Positions 49,259 to 57,888 of a DNA stretch of 64,000 nucleotides are shown one piece after another (within the stretch, counting starts at the first letter, position 1; each line of letters opens with the position of its first letter). This DNA comes from Parabacteroides sp. AM08-6 (GTDB lineage Bacteria; Bacteroidota; Bacteroidia; Bacteroidales; Tannerellaceae). The translations under genes and the position numbers were made by a program. The stretch lies in contig NZ_QRMP01000016.1 in NCBI RefSeq assembly GCF_003473295.1, forward strand, positions 13,339 to 77,338, given 5' to 3'. The notes beneath the pieces are model-generated. The model worked only from the letters and a program-made list of their open reading frames with translations. It did not search any database and had not been told where the DNA came from.

Positions 49259-51607
49259 ATGAATAATATGCGATTTATACTTTCAAAAACAATCCTGGTT
49301 GCAGGAGCCATCGGACTATTGCTCCCCGCTTCCACACAAGCCTCGACAACCGACACGGATAAAAAACTGACGGAATATGTCCGTCCTTTAGTGGGTACGG
49401 ACGGATTCGGGAATGTATACCCCGGTTCACAAGTGCCTTTCGGAGGTATCCAGATTAGTCCGGATACGGATTTCGACTATTATGATGCCGCTTCCGGCTA
49501 CAAGTACAAACACACAACCCTGCTGGGTTTCAGCCTGTCGCATCTCAGCGGAACAGGCATTCCGGACCTCGGAGATTTCCTCTTCATGCCCGGAACCGGT
49601 AAAATCCGACTGACACCCGGCACGCACGAAAACCCGGATGTCGGCTACCGCTCCCGCTACAGCCACGACCAGGAATGGGCTTCCCCCAACTATTACGGCG
49701 TACATTTACAAGACTACAACGTAAAGGCCGAAATGACTTCCGGCGTGAGAAGCGGCATGTTCCGTTTCACTTATCCCCAATCGGACAGTTCTTTCATCCT
49801 GTTAGACCTGAAACACACGCTTTGGCAGAAATGCAAATGGGCGAATATACGGATGCTGAACGACTCTACTTTAACCGGATACAAGCTGGTGAAAGGATGG
49901 GGACCGGAACGGCACATATACTTCACCGCCGTATTCTCCAAACCGTTGACGGATTTTGGTTTCGTACAAGACAGCATCCCCGTCCTCTACAACACCTCCC
50001 GTTTCCGCAGCACGATGGAAGCTTGGGGCGAAGATATCAAATGCTGGATACGTTTCAAGACAAAAGCAAATGAAGAAGTGTACGTCAAAACCGCTATCTC
50101 CGCCGTAAGCACGGACGGAGCCTGCATGAACCTGAAGGAACTGGACGGTCTGACGTTCGATGCCTTAAAAACACTCGGAGAAAAGAAATGGGAAGAAGAA
50201 CTTTCCCGCTTTTCCATCGAAGGAAACCCAAAACAAAAAGAGACATTCTATACTTCCGTCTACCATTCATTCCTGCATCCTTTCATCTTCCAGGATGCTG
50301 ACGGACAGTTCCGCGGGTTGGACAAAAACATTGAAAAAGCAGAAGGCTTCACCAACTATACCGTATTCTCCCTGTGGGATACCTATCGTGCTTTCCATCC
50401 ATTGTTGAACCTGGTTCACTCGGATGTAAACGCGGATATTGCCAACTCCATGCTTGCCCATTACGACAAAAGCGTGGAGAAGATGCTTCCTATCTGGTCG
50501 TTCTACGGAAATGAGACCTGGTGCATGATAGGTTATCATGCCGTTTCCGTTTTAGCAGATATGATTGTCAAAGAAATCCCCGGTTTCGATTACGAACGGG
50601 CATACGAAGCAATGAGAACAACGGCCATGAACCCGCATTACGACTGCCTTCCCGAATATAATCAATTAGGATGGGTTCCTTACGACAAAGAAAAAGAATC
50701 CGTATCCAAGACCCTCGAATATGCTTTCGACGACTATTGTATCGCCCAGGCAGCCCGCAAACTGGGAAAAACAGACGACTACCATTATTTCCTGAACCGC
50801 TCCCTCTCTTATCAGAACCTGATAGACCCGGAAACAAAGTACATGCGCGGACGCGACAGCAAAGGCAACTGGCGTACGCCTTTCGCTCCTATTGCCTACC
50901 AGGGACCGGGGTCGGTCAACGGCTGGGGAGATATTACAGAAGGCTTTACCATGCAATATACTTGGTATGTTCCCCAAGACGTACAGGGATACATCAATGC
51001 CATGGGGAAAAAACTGTTCGAGGCCCGTTTGGACTCCATGTTTACTATCGAACTGCCGGACGATATTCCCGGTGCGCACGATATACAAGGCCGCATCGGA
51101 GCCTATTGGCACGGGAACGAGCCTTGCCATCAAATTATCTACCTGTACAATTACCTGAAACAGCCTTGGAAATGCCAGAAATGGATACGCCAAGTGTCCG
51201 ATTCTTTCTACGGGAACGAACCGGGCTCATTAAGTGGGAACGATGACTGCGGCCAAATGTCTGCCTGGTATATCTTCAATACGATGGGCTTCTACCCCAC
51301 CGCACCTTCCAGCAACATATACAACATCGGTTCACCCACCTTGCCCGCGGTAGACATGCGAATGACAAACGGGAAACATATCCGGGTAACCACCGAAAAC
51401 TGGTCGCCCCAGAATGTCTACATCCGCAAAATGTATCTGAACGGCAAAGAGTACGATAAATCCTACCTCACTTACGAAGATATTCGCAACGGAGCCGACA
51501 TTAAATTCGTAATGAGCCGAACCCCGAACAAAAAACGGGCCGTTTCAGCAGGAAGCATTCCTCCGTCCCTGTCCGCACCGAACAAGACGATGGAATATAA
51601 GAAATAA
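49259..51607 (+). CDS. GH92-family alpha-mannosidase
   Basis: A protein of about 782 residues; ATG 49259 (or 49268) gives a good signal peptide (MRFILSKTILVAGAIGLLLPASTQA), whereas the upstream ATG 49232 adds a hydrophobic stretch. The GH92 pattern is complete: YVRPLVGTDGFGNVYPGSQVPFGGIQISPDTDF, LLGFSLSHLSGTGIPDLGDFLFMP, FSLWDTYRAFHPLL, GNETWCMIGYHAVSVLADM, WGDITEGFTMQYTWYVPQ, and GNDDCGQMSAWYIFNTMG. It differs considerably from the GH92 at 37155, for example GNDDCGQ instead of GNEDCGQ. It follows the etf terminator and converges with the MATE gene. Confidence 0.92.
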   Translation: MNNMRFILSKTILVAGAIGLLLPASTQASTTDTDKKLTEYVRPLVGTDGFGNVYPGSQVPFGGIQISPDTDFDYYDAASGYKYKHTTLLGFSLSHLSGTGIPDLGDFLFMPGTGKIRLTPGTHENPDVGYRSRYSHDQEWASPNYYGVHLQDYNVKAEMTSGVRSGMFRFTYPQSDSSFILLDLKHTLWQKCKWANIRMLNDSTLTGYKLVKGWGPERHIYFTAVFSKPLTDFGFVQDSIPVLYNTSRFRSTMEAWGEDIKCWIRFKTKANEEVYVKTAISAVSTDGACMNLKELDGLTFDALKTLGEKKWEEELSRFSIEGNPKQKETFYTSVYHSFLHPFIFQDADGQFRGLDKNIEKAEGFTNYTVFSLWDTYRAFHPLLNLVHSDVNADIANSMLAHYDKSVEKMLPIWSFYGNETWCMIGYHAVSVLADMIVKEIPGFDYERAYEAMRTTAMNPHYDCLPEYNQLGWVPYDKEKESVSKTLEYAFDDYCIAQAARKLGKTDDYHYFLNRSLSYQNLIDPETKYMRGRDSKGNWRTPFAPIAYQGPGSVNGWGDITEGFTMQYTWYVPQDVQGYINAMGKKLFEARLDSMFTIELPDDIPGAHDIQGRIGAYWHGNEPCHQIIYLYNYLKQPWKCQKWIRQVSDSFYGNEPGSLSGNDDCGQMSAWYIFNTMGFYPTAPSSNIYNIGSPTLPAVDMRMTNGKHIRVTTENWSPQNVYIRKMYLNGKEYDKSYLTYEDIRNGADIKFVMSRTPNKKRAVSAGSIPPSLSAPNKTMEYKK

Positions 51608-51617
51608 ACAACCTTTT

Positions 51618-52922
51618 TCATGGAGCCGGCCTATCACCTTTTGAGAACCGGCTCCACAATTTCGTTTGTACGATTCCACGTAAAGACAAATAGACGAGGA
51701 AAGCCATCCAAAGCGCATGATTTCCCATCTCTCCTTCAAAAAGATAATAAACAAGGAAGAAACACCCTGAAGCGACCAACATCGCCCACAGCATCTGACG
51801 GGTAGCCGTAGCCCCTATCAAAATGCCATCCCAAAGGAAAGCTGCAAAACCAGCCAACGGGACGGCCAATACCCAATAAAAATAACTCCCGGCCTCGTGA
51901 ATAACTGAAACATCATTCGTCAGCAGTCCCAAAAAACCCTTTCCCCCCGCCGCATACAAAACGGTAAAGAACAAAGATAGCCCGACACCCCAACCGAACA
52001 ACAACCGTATCATCCTGTTCAATGCCTGCTTGTTGCGAGCACCGATATACCGCCCTGCCAAAGCTTCCCCTGCATAAGCAAAACCATCCATAATGTAAGA
52101 AAACAACGTAAACAACTGCATTAACAGCGTGTTCACCGCCAGCACGACATCCCCCTGCCTGGCTCCTGTCGAAGTAAAAAAGGTTGTGACAGCCACTAAG
52201 CATAAAGTCCGGAAAAAGATATCGCTATTCAACGAAAAGAAACGGCGCATAGCCGCCTTCTCTCCTATTTCTCTCCAACGAACATTCACCTTCAACCGCC
52301 CATAATACCGGAACCAGAGCAAAACAGCCATCAGCAGGCCGCCATACTGGGCAAGCAACGTGCCCAAAGCAACCCCTTCCACCTTCATTCCCAATAAAAA
52401 GACAAAACTCAGGCTGGCTACGATATTGACAACATTCTGCGTAATGGCAATAAACATCGGGAAACGGGAATTTTGCATCCCGATATACCAACCGGCAAAG
52501 CCATATAATCCCAACACTGCCGGAGCTCCCCAAATACATATATTAAAATAAACCGTTGCCAGCCGCTCCACTTCCGGCGTCGTTTCAATCAGGGCAAAAG
52601 CCAATTTCCGTATCGGATACTGCAACAGCAACAAACAAAGAGAGATACACACACCGACACTGACAGCACGAAGCAACACACGAACCACCTCACGTAAATC
52701 CCGGCTACCGAAAGCCTGCGAAGTCATACCGCTCGTTCCCATCCTGAGAAAGCCGAAAACCCAATAAATAATCGTAAACAACATTCCCCCTACGGCAATA
52801 GCCCCAATATAAGAAGCCGCTCCCAAATGCCCGACAATAGCCACATCAATCAATCCCAGCAAAGGAACAGTGATATTGGAAATGATGGAAGGAATAGCCA
52901 ATTGAAGTATCTTTTTGTTCAT
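51618..52922 (-). CDS. MATE-family multidrug efflux transporter
   Basis: A 434-residue membrane protein with about 12 helices. ATG 52922 (MNKKILQLAIPSIISNITVPLLGLIDVAIVGHLGAAS) is preferred over a TTG 27 bases upstream. MATE features are the N-terminal VPLLGLIDVAIVGHL, GTSGMTSQAFG, the symmetrical second half after about 230, and the C-terminal half with FAYAGEALAGRYIGARN. It exports cationic compounds using Na+ or H+. The 3' end contains a hairpin (51621-51656). Confidence 0.93.
   Translation of the reverse strand: MNKKILQLAIPSIISNITVPLLGLIDVAIVGHLGAASYIGAIAVGGMLFTIIYWVFGFLRMGTSGMTSQAFGSRDLREVVRVLLRAVSVGVCISLCLLLLQYPIRKLAFALIETTPEVERLATVYFNICIWGAPAVLGLYGFAGWYIGMQNSRFPMFIAITQNVVNIVASLSFVFLLGMKVEGVALGTLLAQYGGLLMAVLLWFRYYGRLKVNVRWREIGEKAAMRRFFSLNSDIFFRTLCLVAVTTFFTSTGARQGDVVLAVNTLLMQLFTLFSYIMDGFAYAGEALAGRYIGARNKQALNRMIRLLFGWGVGLSLFFTVLYAAGGKGFLGLLTNDVSVIHEAGSYFYWVLAVPLAGFAAFLWDGILIGATATRQMLWAMLVASGCFFLVYYLFEGEMGNHALWMAFLVYLSLRGIVQTKLWSRFSKGDRPAP
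51621..51656. terminator. Hairpin at the convergent GH92/MATE junction
   Basis: tggagccgg (51621-51629) pairs perfectly with ccggctcca (51648-51656). It lies inside the last codons of the MATE gene and 13 bp after the GH92 stop, so it could end rightward transcription, but no T-run follows. Confidence 0.5.
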
Positions 52923-52985
52923 GTACGCACAATCTGAATTGGAAGCCAAAGATAGTTATAAAACCGATTATCCGCAGCATTGCTT

Positions 52986-55130
52986 TCATATTCCCGTGCC
53001 AAAACGCGATGCATCAACTTCTTTTCTTTCCTTTTCTTTATAACCGCCAAAGCTATACCGGAATACAACTGTCACATTACGGGTATCCTGCCACAGTTTC
53101 ATACGGCTTCTCTGTCCCTGTTCATCCACACGTGTCACAGGCGAACTACCTTCAAACAAATCATTCCCCCGTACCGTCAGGCGCATCTTATCTTTGGCAA
53201 ATGTCCAAACCAAGCCGGCAGAAACATTGTGTATCCGTTCTATGTCATATAAGCCCTGAATAACAGGAGAGATGCAATAACCACTCAATTCCAGCGAAAA
53301 GTCCCGTTTCGCCGTCAGGAAAAAAGTATTTGTCAGCTCCGCCCTTCCGAACAGTTTTTTCCGCTCAAAAGAGATATCATATAAAGTCCCTTTATTGTGG
53401 ATAGCACATCCCATCAACGTCAACCGGGAACTCATAAAACCACCTACCTTAAAAGGCAACACAGCCACCATTCCGTACATATTATAAATATCCATATTGA
53501 TTGTCTGAAAAACAGCACGCAGTTCATCGTGGCGTTGATAAGTCATTTGTTGTATCTTATCCGGCAGGATATTCGCGAACAATCCGAACACATATTTACT
53601 TTTCAGGATATAATTCAGTTGAAACGAATACGAAAGTTGCGGTTTCAAATCCGGGTTGCCAATCACGGAACTGTAGACATTCATATAATAGGTATTAGGC
53701 GTTGTCATCCAATAAGACGGATACGACTTATCACTTGATATAGAAAGTACAAACATGCCGGTAGGAATTACTTTATATGTAAATGTCAGCTGCGGGAAAG
53801 GAGATACTTGTTCCCACAATATCTTTTTCTTTCCGGCAGAATCGACGGAAGCTTTATAATATTGAAGGGAAAAAGAAGCCTTCAGCGAAATGTTTTCCCC
53901 AAACTGTTTGCTAAATCCGACAAAGCCTCCGAGCGAATAATCTTTTTGTCTTAACCGGAAAGTCCCTTCCGCTGCTTCCGTATCATCAATAGACAAGTCG
54001 GATTCATTACGGGTATCCGACAAAGAAGCATCTGCCCCATAATCCAACACCCACTCTTTTTCAAACTTGCGACTATCGTTTATGTAGAAGTTTCCACGAT
54101 GAACCTGTTGGCGGGAAAATGTCTCAATCGTCTGGACATCCTCCTTTTCAAACGTGTTATCCAGATACTGGATATCGTCATTCTTATAAAAAGTATAATC
54201 CAGGCCGGCATCAAATCCATTATGGCCGGCATAACCAATCCTTGCATTATGCAAATCGGAACCACCTTTAAGTTCCAACCCCGTTTCAACTTTCTGGATA
54301 CCGACAAAATCCGTCAAAGCTCCCCTTCGGGAAATCATATTCGGATTGTAAAAACGACCGGTATAAGAAAACGATAACTTATCTTCATTTCTCAAGTCGA
54401 AATCGAAAGCCCCCCTTATATTATGTGATAAGTCCGAATAATTATTCCAATCCTGTTGGCGGATATCATATGATTTACCGTCCACGGCAGGCTGTGCCGT
54501 CATCTCCTCTTCCTGCCGTCCATGTCCATAAGAAGCCGAATAAGAGACATCCGCCGAATAACTTTTCCCGACATACGACAAACCGACCCGTCCGGAAGGG
54601 GAAAAGAAATGACCTTGCGTACCGGTCAGGGAGACCTCACCTTTCAATATATCCCGGAAATTCTTATCATTTTCCATCACAACGTCGATAGCTCCCCCTC
54701 TCACCCCATACCGGGGTGGCGCGCTGTACATGACATCAATCCGCCTCACTTTGGAAGAAGAAGTAGACTTCAGCAATTCGACCAATTGTTCCACCGTCAT
54801 GGAGCTTTTGCGGCCGTTAAGCAAAATTGTCGTAGCAGGAGCCCCGATAATCGTTATGTTATCGCCCTCTTTCCGTATGCCCGGCAATTCGCCTATCACG
54901 TCAAAAGCATTATCCACCGGTTTGTTCCTGACTAAATTCGGAATGTCGTATTGCAATTTGCCCCCCGACACCTTTACCAACGGACGTTCCCCTTTCACAA
55001 ACACAGCCGGCAAATCGATTGTCATACTATCATTTACCAGAATATGTTCATCCTTGTCCGTACTTTGTGCCGAAACAGACATCTGGCCGAAAAAAAGCCC
55101 TGCGCATAAATAATAACAAACAGATTTCAT
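52986..55130 (-). CDS. TonB-receptor-like outer membrane beta-barrel protein
   Basis: A 714-residue protein from ATG 55130 with signal MKSVCYYLCAGLFFGQMSVSAQ; the longer open frame to 55211 runs into regulatory sequence. A plug-like domain spans about 55-150 (RNKPVDNAFDVIGELPGI, ITIIGAPATTILLNGRKSSMTVEQLVELLKS, APPRYGVRGGAIDVVME), followed by a long beta-barrel to the C-terminus. There is no SusD partner, carboxypeptidase-like N-terminal domain or clear TonB box, so it belongs to the TonB-dependent-receptor-like OMP family rather than SusC. The divergent histidine kinase/response regulator pair probably controls it. Confidence 0.85.
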   Translation of the reverse strand: MKSVCYYLCAGLFFGQMSVSAQSTDKDEHILVNDSMTIDLPAVFVKGERPLVKVSGGKLQYDIPNLVRNKPVDNAFDVIGELPGIRKEGDNITIIGAPATTILLNGRKSSMTVEQLVELLKSTSSSKVRRIDVMYSAPPRYGVRGGAIDVVMENDKNFRDILKGEVSLTGTQGHFFSPSGRVGLSYVGKSYSADVSYSASYGHGRQEEEMTAQPAVDGKSYDIRQQDWNNYSDLSHNIRGAFDFDLRNEDKLSFSYTGRFYNPNMISRRGALTDFVGIQKVETGLELKGGSDLHNARIGYAGHNGFDAGLDYTFYKNDDIQYLDNTFEKEDVQTIETFSRQQVHRGNFYINDSRKFEKEWVLDYGADASLSDTRNESDLSIDDTEAAEGTFRLRQKDYSLGGFVGFSKQFGENISLKASFSLQYYKASVDSAGKKKILWEQVSPFPQLTFTYKVIPTGMFVLSISSDKSYPSYWMTTPNTYYMNVYSSVIGNPDLKPQLSYSFQLNYILKSKYVFGLFANILPDKIQQMTYQRHDELRAVFQTINMDIYNMYGMVAVLPFKVGGFMSSRLTLMGCAIHNKGTLYDISFERKKLFGRAELTNTFFLTAKRDFSLELSGYCISPVIQGLYDIERIHNVSAGLVWTFAKDKMRLTVRGNDLFEGSSPVTRVDEQGQRSRMKLWQDTRNVTVVFRYSFGGYKEKERKEVDASRFGTGI

Positions 55131-55194
55131 GGTATTCGTTTTTCTTGTAAAGTTTATATTTGGCAGCGACAGTTCCAAATATTCCTTTCCTTTA

Positions 55195-55240
55195 GTAAGA
55201 CTATATAACAACTCCCGGCATGAATGTTATTTAGTCTTAC
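55195..55240. promoter_or_regulatory. Dyad operator between the receptor and kinase genes
   Basis: gtaagactatataac (55195-55209) and gttatttagtcttac (55226-55240) form a 15-bp inverted repeat with one mismatch and a 16-bp spacer. It is centrally placed in the divergent intergenic region and is the most likely binding site of the neighbouring OmpR-type response regulator. TACATTTG at 55270-55277 could be the -7 box of the kinase gene, which would give a nearly leaderless mRNA. Confidence 0.6.
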
Positions 55241-55282
55241 CAAATAAGCCGGGATAAGCAAACTTTCCCTACATTTGTTTAC

Positions 55283-56776
55283 ATGAAGACTTCATTCAAA
55301 TACATGATAATACTGGTTATTCTTTCCCTTTCAGGCATTTTCATTTACCAGTTATTCTGGATAACCGATTTATATCATTTCCGGCAGAGACAAAACAGGG
55401 AAGAGATATTGATGGCCGTCAAGAACGCCGACCATATCGAACTATTCGACCGGGCGGATATCCTCGGCAAACATTTCCAGAAACAAAGAGAAACGTCCGC
55501 TATTGCCGACACGGAAGGAGGAAGAGCCATCAGCACAAAATTCCTGAATAAAGATTCGATAATACACTCACGAAGTATCCTGTCTTTGGACAGCAATATT
55601 TATCACCCTGAATACTCCAATGAGAAAATCGGTAAAATGCTCAAAAGCACAGCAGTCGAAGTTGGCAACGATTTCAACTCATTAGGGGAACTGGGACTAC
55701 AGATGCAACGTGCCCTTCATGAAACAATCGATACGCTGATGCCTATCCGAATAGCCAAGTTCGATAGCATCCTCACGGCCTATCTGAAAAAGAAAGGATT
55801 GGAGATACAGCACTTTACAGAAATCCGGGACTTAAGAGACAGTTCCGTGACGACCTCTTCCATTCCGGCAAACGCCAATCTGCCCCAATATGATTTGACT
55901 AAATGGGAATATACCACATACAATAAAAAGGCCTATTATGTCTATACGGAACCCACACACTATGCCACACTGCAAATGATGGCCGGCATTCTCACCTCGT
56001 CTTTCCTGATATTTCTCATCCTGCTCCTGTCGTTTGTTTATATGCTTCGGTTCCTTATCCACCAGAAAACGGTAGAACAACTGAAAGATGATTTCACCCA
56101 CAATGTCACCCACGAGCTAAAAACTCCCATAGCCATTACCTATGCAGCCATTGAAGCCATGATACATTATAATATCACGGACAACAAAACAAAAACGGAC
56201 AAATATCTGCATATCTGCCAAGAAGAGCTTCGCCGTCTCAGCAGCATGGTGGAACAAATCCTATCGCTTGGCCTGGAACATAAAAAAGAATTCAAGCTCA
56301 AATTCGAGCATATCTGCTTGAACGACATGCTCAATAAGATTATCGAGCAACAAAACATAAAGGCATCGAAGCCATTCCGTACCGAATTAATATTCACCCC
56401 GGCAACAATCTCACTGGAGGCTGACCGCACACACCTTTACAATATCATCAGCAACCTTTTGGACAACGCCGTTAAATATTCGTCCGACCCCCCGTTTATT
56501 CAGATAGCCGCCCATACGACAGACCAATCCGTCATTATCCGCATAACCGACAACGGGCTCGGTATATCGAAAGAACATCTGCCATACATATTCGACAAAT
56601 TCTACAGGATACCCATCGAAGGCCGGACGCCCGTCAAAGGCTATGGCATCGGCCTGTTTTACGTAAAGACGATGATACAAAAGCATAACGGGAGCATTCA
56701 TGTCGAAAGCATACCTGATAAAGGCAGCAGTTTTATAATTACATTACCACAATTATCACAAAAACATGGACAATAA
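55283..56776 (+). CDS. Membrane sensor histidine kinase
   Basis: A 497-residue kinase. A first helix (MIILVILSLSGIFIYQLFWI, about 8-27) and a second (GILTSSFLIFLILLLSFVYMLRFLI, about 235-259) enclose a periplasmic sensing domain of about 200 residues with no recognised fold. His277 in NVTHELKTPIAI is the phosphorylation site, and the ATP-binding boxes are NLLDNAVKYSS, ITDNGLGIS, FDKFYR and KGYGIGLFYVKTM. It overlaps the response regulator gene by 11 bases and is divergent from the receptor-like OMP. Confidence 0.94.
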   Translation: MKTSFKYMIILVILSLSGIFIYQLFWITDLYHFRQRQNREEILMAVKNADHIELFDRADILGKHFQKQRETSAIADTEGGRAISTKFLNKDSIIHSRSILSLDSNIYHPEYSNEKIGKMLKSTAVEVGNDFNSLGELGLQMQRALHETIDTLMPIRIAKFDSILTAYLKKKGLEIQHFTEIRDLRDSSVTTSSIPANANLPQYDLTKWEYTTYNKKAYYVYTEPTHYATLQMMAGILTSSFLIFLILLLSFVYMLRFLIHQKTVEQLKDDFTHNVTHELKTPIAITYAAIEAMIHYNITDNKTKTDKYLHICQEELRRLSSMVEQILSLGLEHKKEFKLKFEHICLNDMLNKIIEQQNIKASKPFRTELIFTPATISLEADRTHLYNIISNLLDNAVKYSSDPPFIQIAAHTTDQSVIIRITDNGLGISKEHLPYIFDKFYRIPIEGRTPVKGYGIGLFYVKTMIQKHNGSIHVESIPDKGSSFIITLPQLSQKHGQ

Positions 56777-57461
56777 AAAACGCATCTTAATTGTCGAAGA
56801 CGAAGTAACATTAGCAATGATAGTCGGCGACGCATTAGAGGAAGAAGGACACCAAGTAATCACAGCCGAAAACGGCCTTCAAGGTATCGATTGTTACTAC
56901 AAGCATCATCCCGACATTATCATAGCAGACATTATGCTTCCGGAAATAGACGGTTTCGAAATGGTCCGCCGTATCCGTAAAGACGATAAATCCGTGCCCG
57001 TTCTTTTTCTGAGTGCCCGTTCCTCGACCGACGATATCGTCTTCGGCTTCGAACTTGGCGCCAACGATTACGTGCGGAAACCATTCAGTCTGCGCGAACT
57101 GGTAGCCCGTGTCAAAGCCCTACTCTGCACAAACGACCAAAAGAATAAAAAAACAGAATTTTATGAAATCGGACTTTATACTTTCTATCCCGACATCCAA
57201 ACATTGCTTATTGCCGGAGAAAAAGAGAAGCTTTCCTTCAAAGAATCAGAAATCCTCAAACGTCTTTGCGAAAACGAAAACCACCCCATCTACAGCAAAG
57301 ATATCCTGTTGGCAGTCTGGGGAGACGACAGCTTTTACAATGCCCGAAGCCTCCACGTCTTCATCACTAAACTCCGCCATAAACTGGAACAAGATATGAG
57401 AATAAAAATATTAAATGTAAGGGGTATAGGATATAAATTGATTTATGAAGCATTTATGTGA
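56766..57461 (+). CDS. OmpR-family response regulator
   Basis: A 231-residue regulator. The receiver domain has the acidic pocket ILIVEDE, phospho-acceptor Asp55 in IIIADIMLPEIDGFEMVRRIR, and KPFSLRELVARVKALL. The winged-helix DNA-binding domain follows (ALL...LSFKESEILKRLCENENHPIYSKDILLAVWGD and ARSLHVFITKLRHKLEQDMRIKILNVRGIGYKLI). It overlaps the kinase gene. The inverted repeat at 55195-55240 is its likely operator (inference). Confidence 0.95.
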   Translation: MDNKKRILIVEDEVTLAMIVGDALEEEGHQVITAENGLQGIDCYYKHHPDIIIADIMLPEIDGFEMVRRIRKDDKSVPVLFLSARSSTDDIVFGFELGANDYVRKPFSLRELVARVKALLCTNDQKNKKTEFYEIGLYTFYPDIQTLLIAGEKEKLSFKESEILKRLCENENHPIYSKDILLAVWGDDSFYNARSLHVFITKLRHKLEQDMRIKILNVRGIGYKLIYEAFM

Positions 57462-57494
57462 ATAAACACTAAAACGTTTCAACATATTTCTCGC

Positions 57495-57580
57495 AGTGGA
57501 ACAAAAGTTTCTCTCTAGTGAAACAAAAGTTTCTCCGTAATGAAACAAAAGTTTCCTCATAGTGGAACAAAATGACTCAT
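57495..57580. repeat. Four tandem 21-23 bp units with inner palindrome
   Basis: Units begin at 57495, 57517, 57540 and 57561; each contains (g)aaacaaaagttTc, in which gaaac and gtttc form a short inverted repeat around aaaa. The last unit is degenerate (ggaacaaaatgac). The cluster follows the response regulator gene. It is unrelated to the CRISPR repeat. Confidence 0.8.
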
Positions 57581-57718
57581 ACCGGGAAAATCTGTTAACA
57601 TTCCCGCCTATAATTCTCATCATATATATAGAAGTGGTAGTGGTGGCAACAAACAAGAAAAACAACATACTGAACTTTACCCTTAAAAACAGTAAACAAA
57701 TATCGGATGATACTAAAA

Positions 57719-57800
57719 ACAAAAAGGGCGAGTTGCCCCGCCCTGAATGTTTTCACAACGGAATAATCCTTATTGTGATTTGCTTCAATTTATCTTTGTT
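57719..57800 (-). ncRNA. tracrRNA of the type II-C CRISPR system
   Basis: On the minus strand, after a promoter at 57835-57805, the sequence contains an anti-repeat (about 57800-57773, CAACAAAGATAAATTGAAGC then AAATCACAAT) that matches the complement of the CRISPR repeat visible at 63964-64000 and beyond. It continues with AAGGATTATTCC and GTTGTGAAAACATT, then a GC-rich hairpin (cagggcg-gggcaact-cgccct) and a T-run (57726-57719). ACAATAAGG after the anti-repeat is shared with known type II-C tracrRNAs. Predicted length is about 80 nt. It lies upstream of and antisense to cas9. Confidence 0.85.
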
Positions 57801-57804
57801 GTGG

Positions 57805-57835
57805 CAAATATATACATATTTTCTCCAAAAAACAA
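57805..57835 (-). promoter_or_regulatory. Promoter of the tracrRNA
   Basis: On the minus strand, TTG (57835-57833) is followed after 20 bases by TATATTTG (57812-57805), a good Bacteroidetes promoter. It would start transcription near 57800, exactly at the anti-repeat. Confidence 0.7.
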
Positions 57836-57888
57836 GTATATATTTGTTTTTATTGTCTATTTTTGAAAAAACATAAAAATAAACTACC

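Noticed and set aside
52986..55130. SusC-like importer
   Set aside because: No SusD gene is adjacent and the protein is about 300 residues shorter than SusC and lacks its N-terminal domain.
57562..57876. 104-codon rightward open frame before cas9
   Set aside because: It overlaps the tracrRNA and its promoter on the other strand and has no protein-like pattern.
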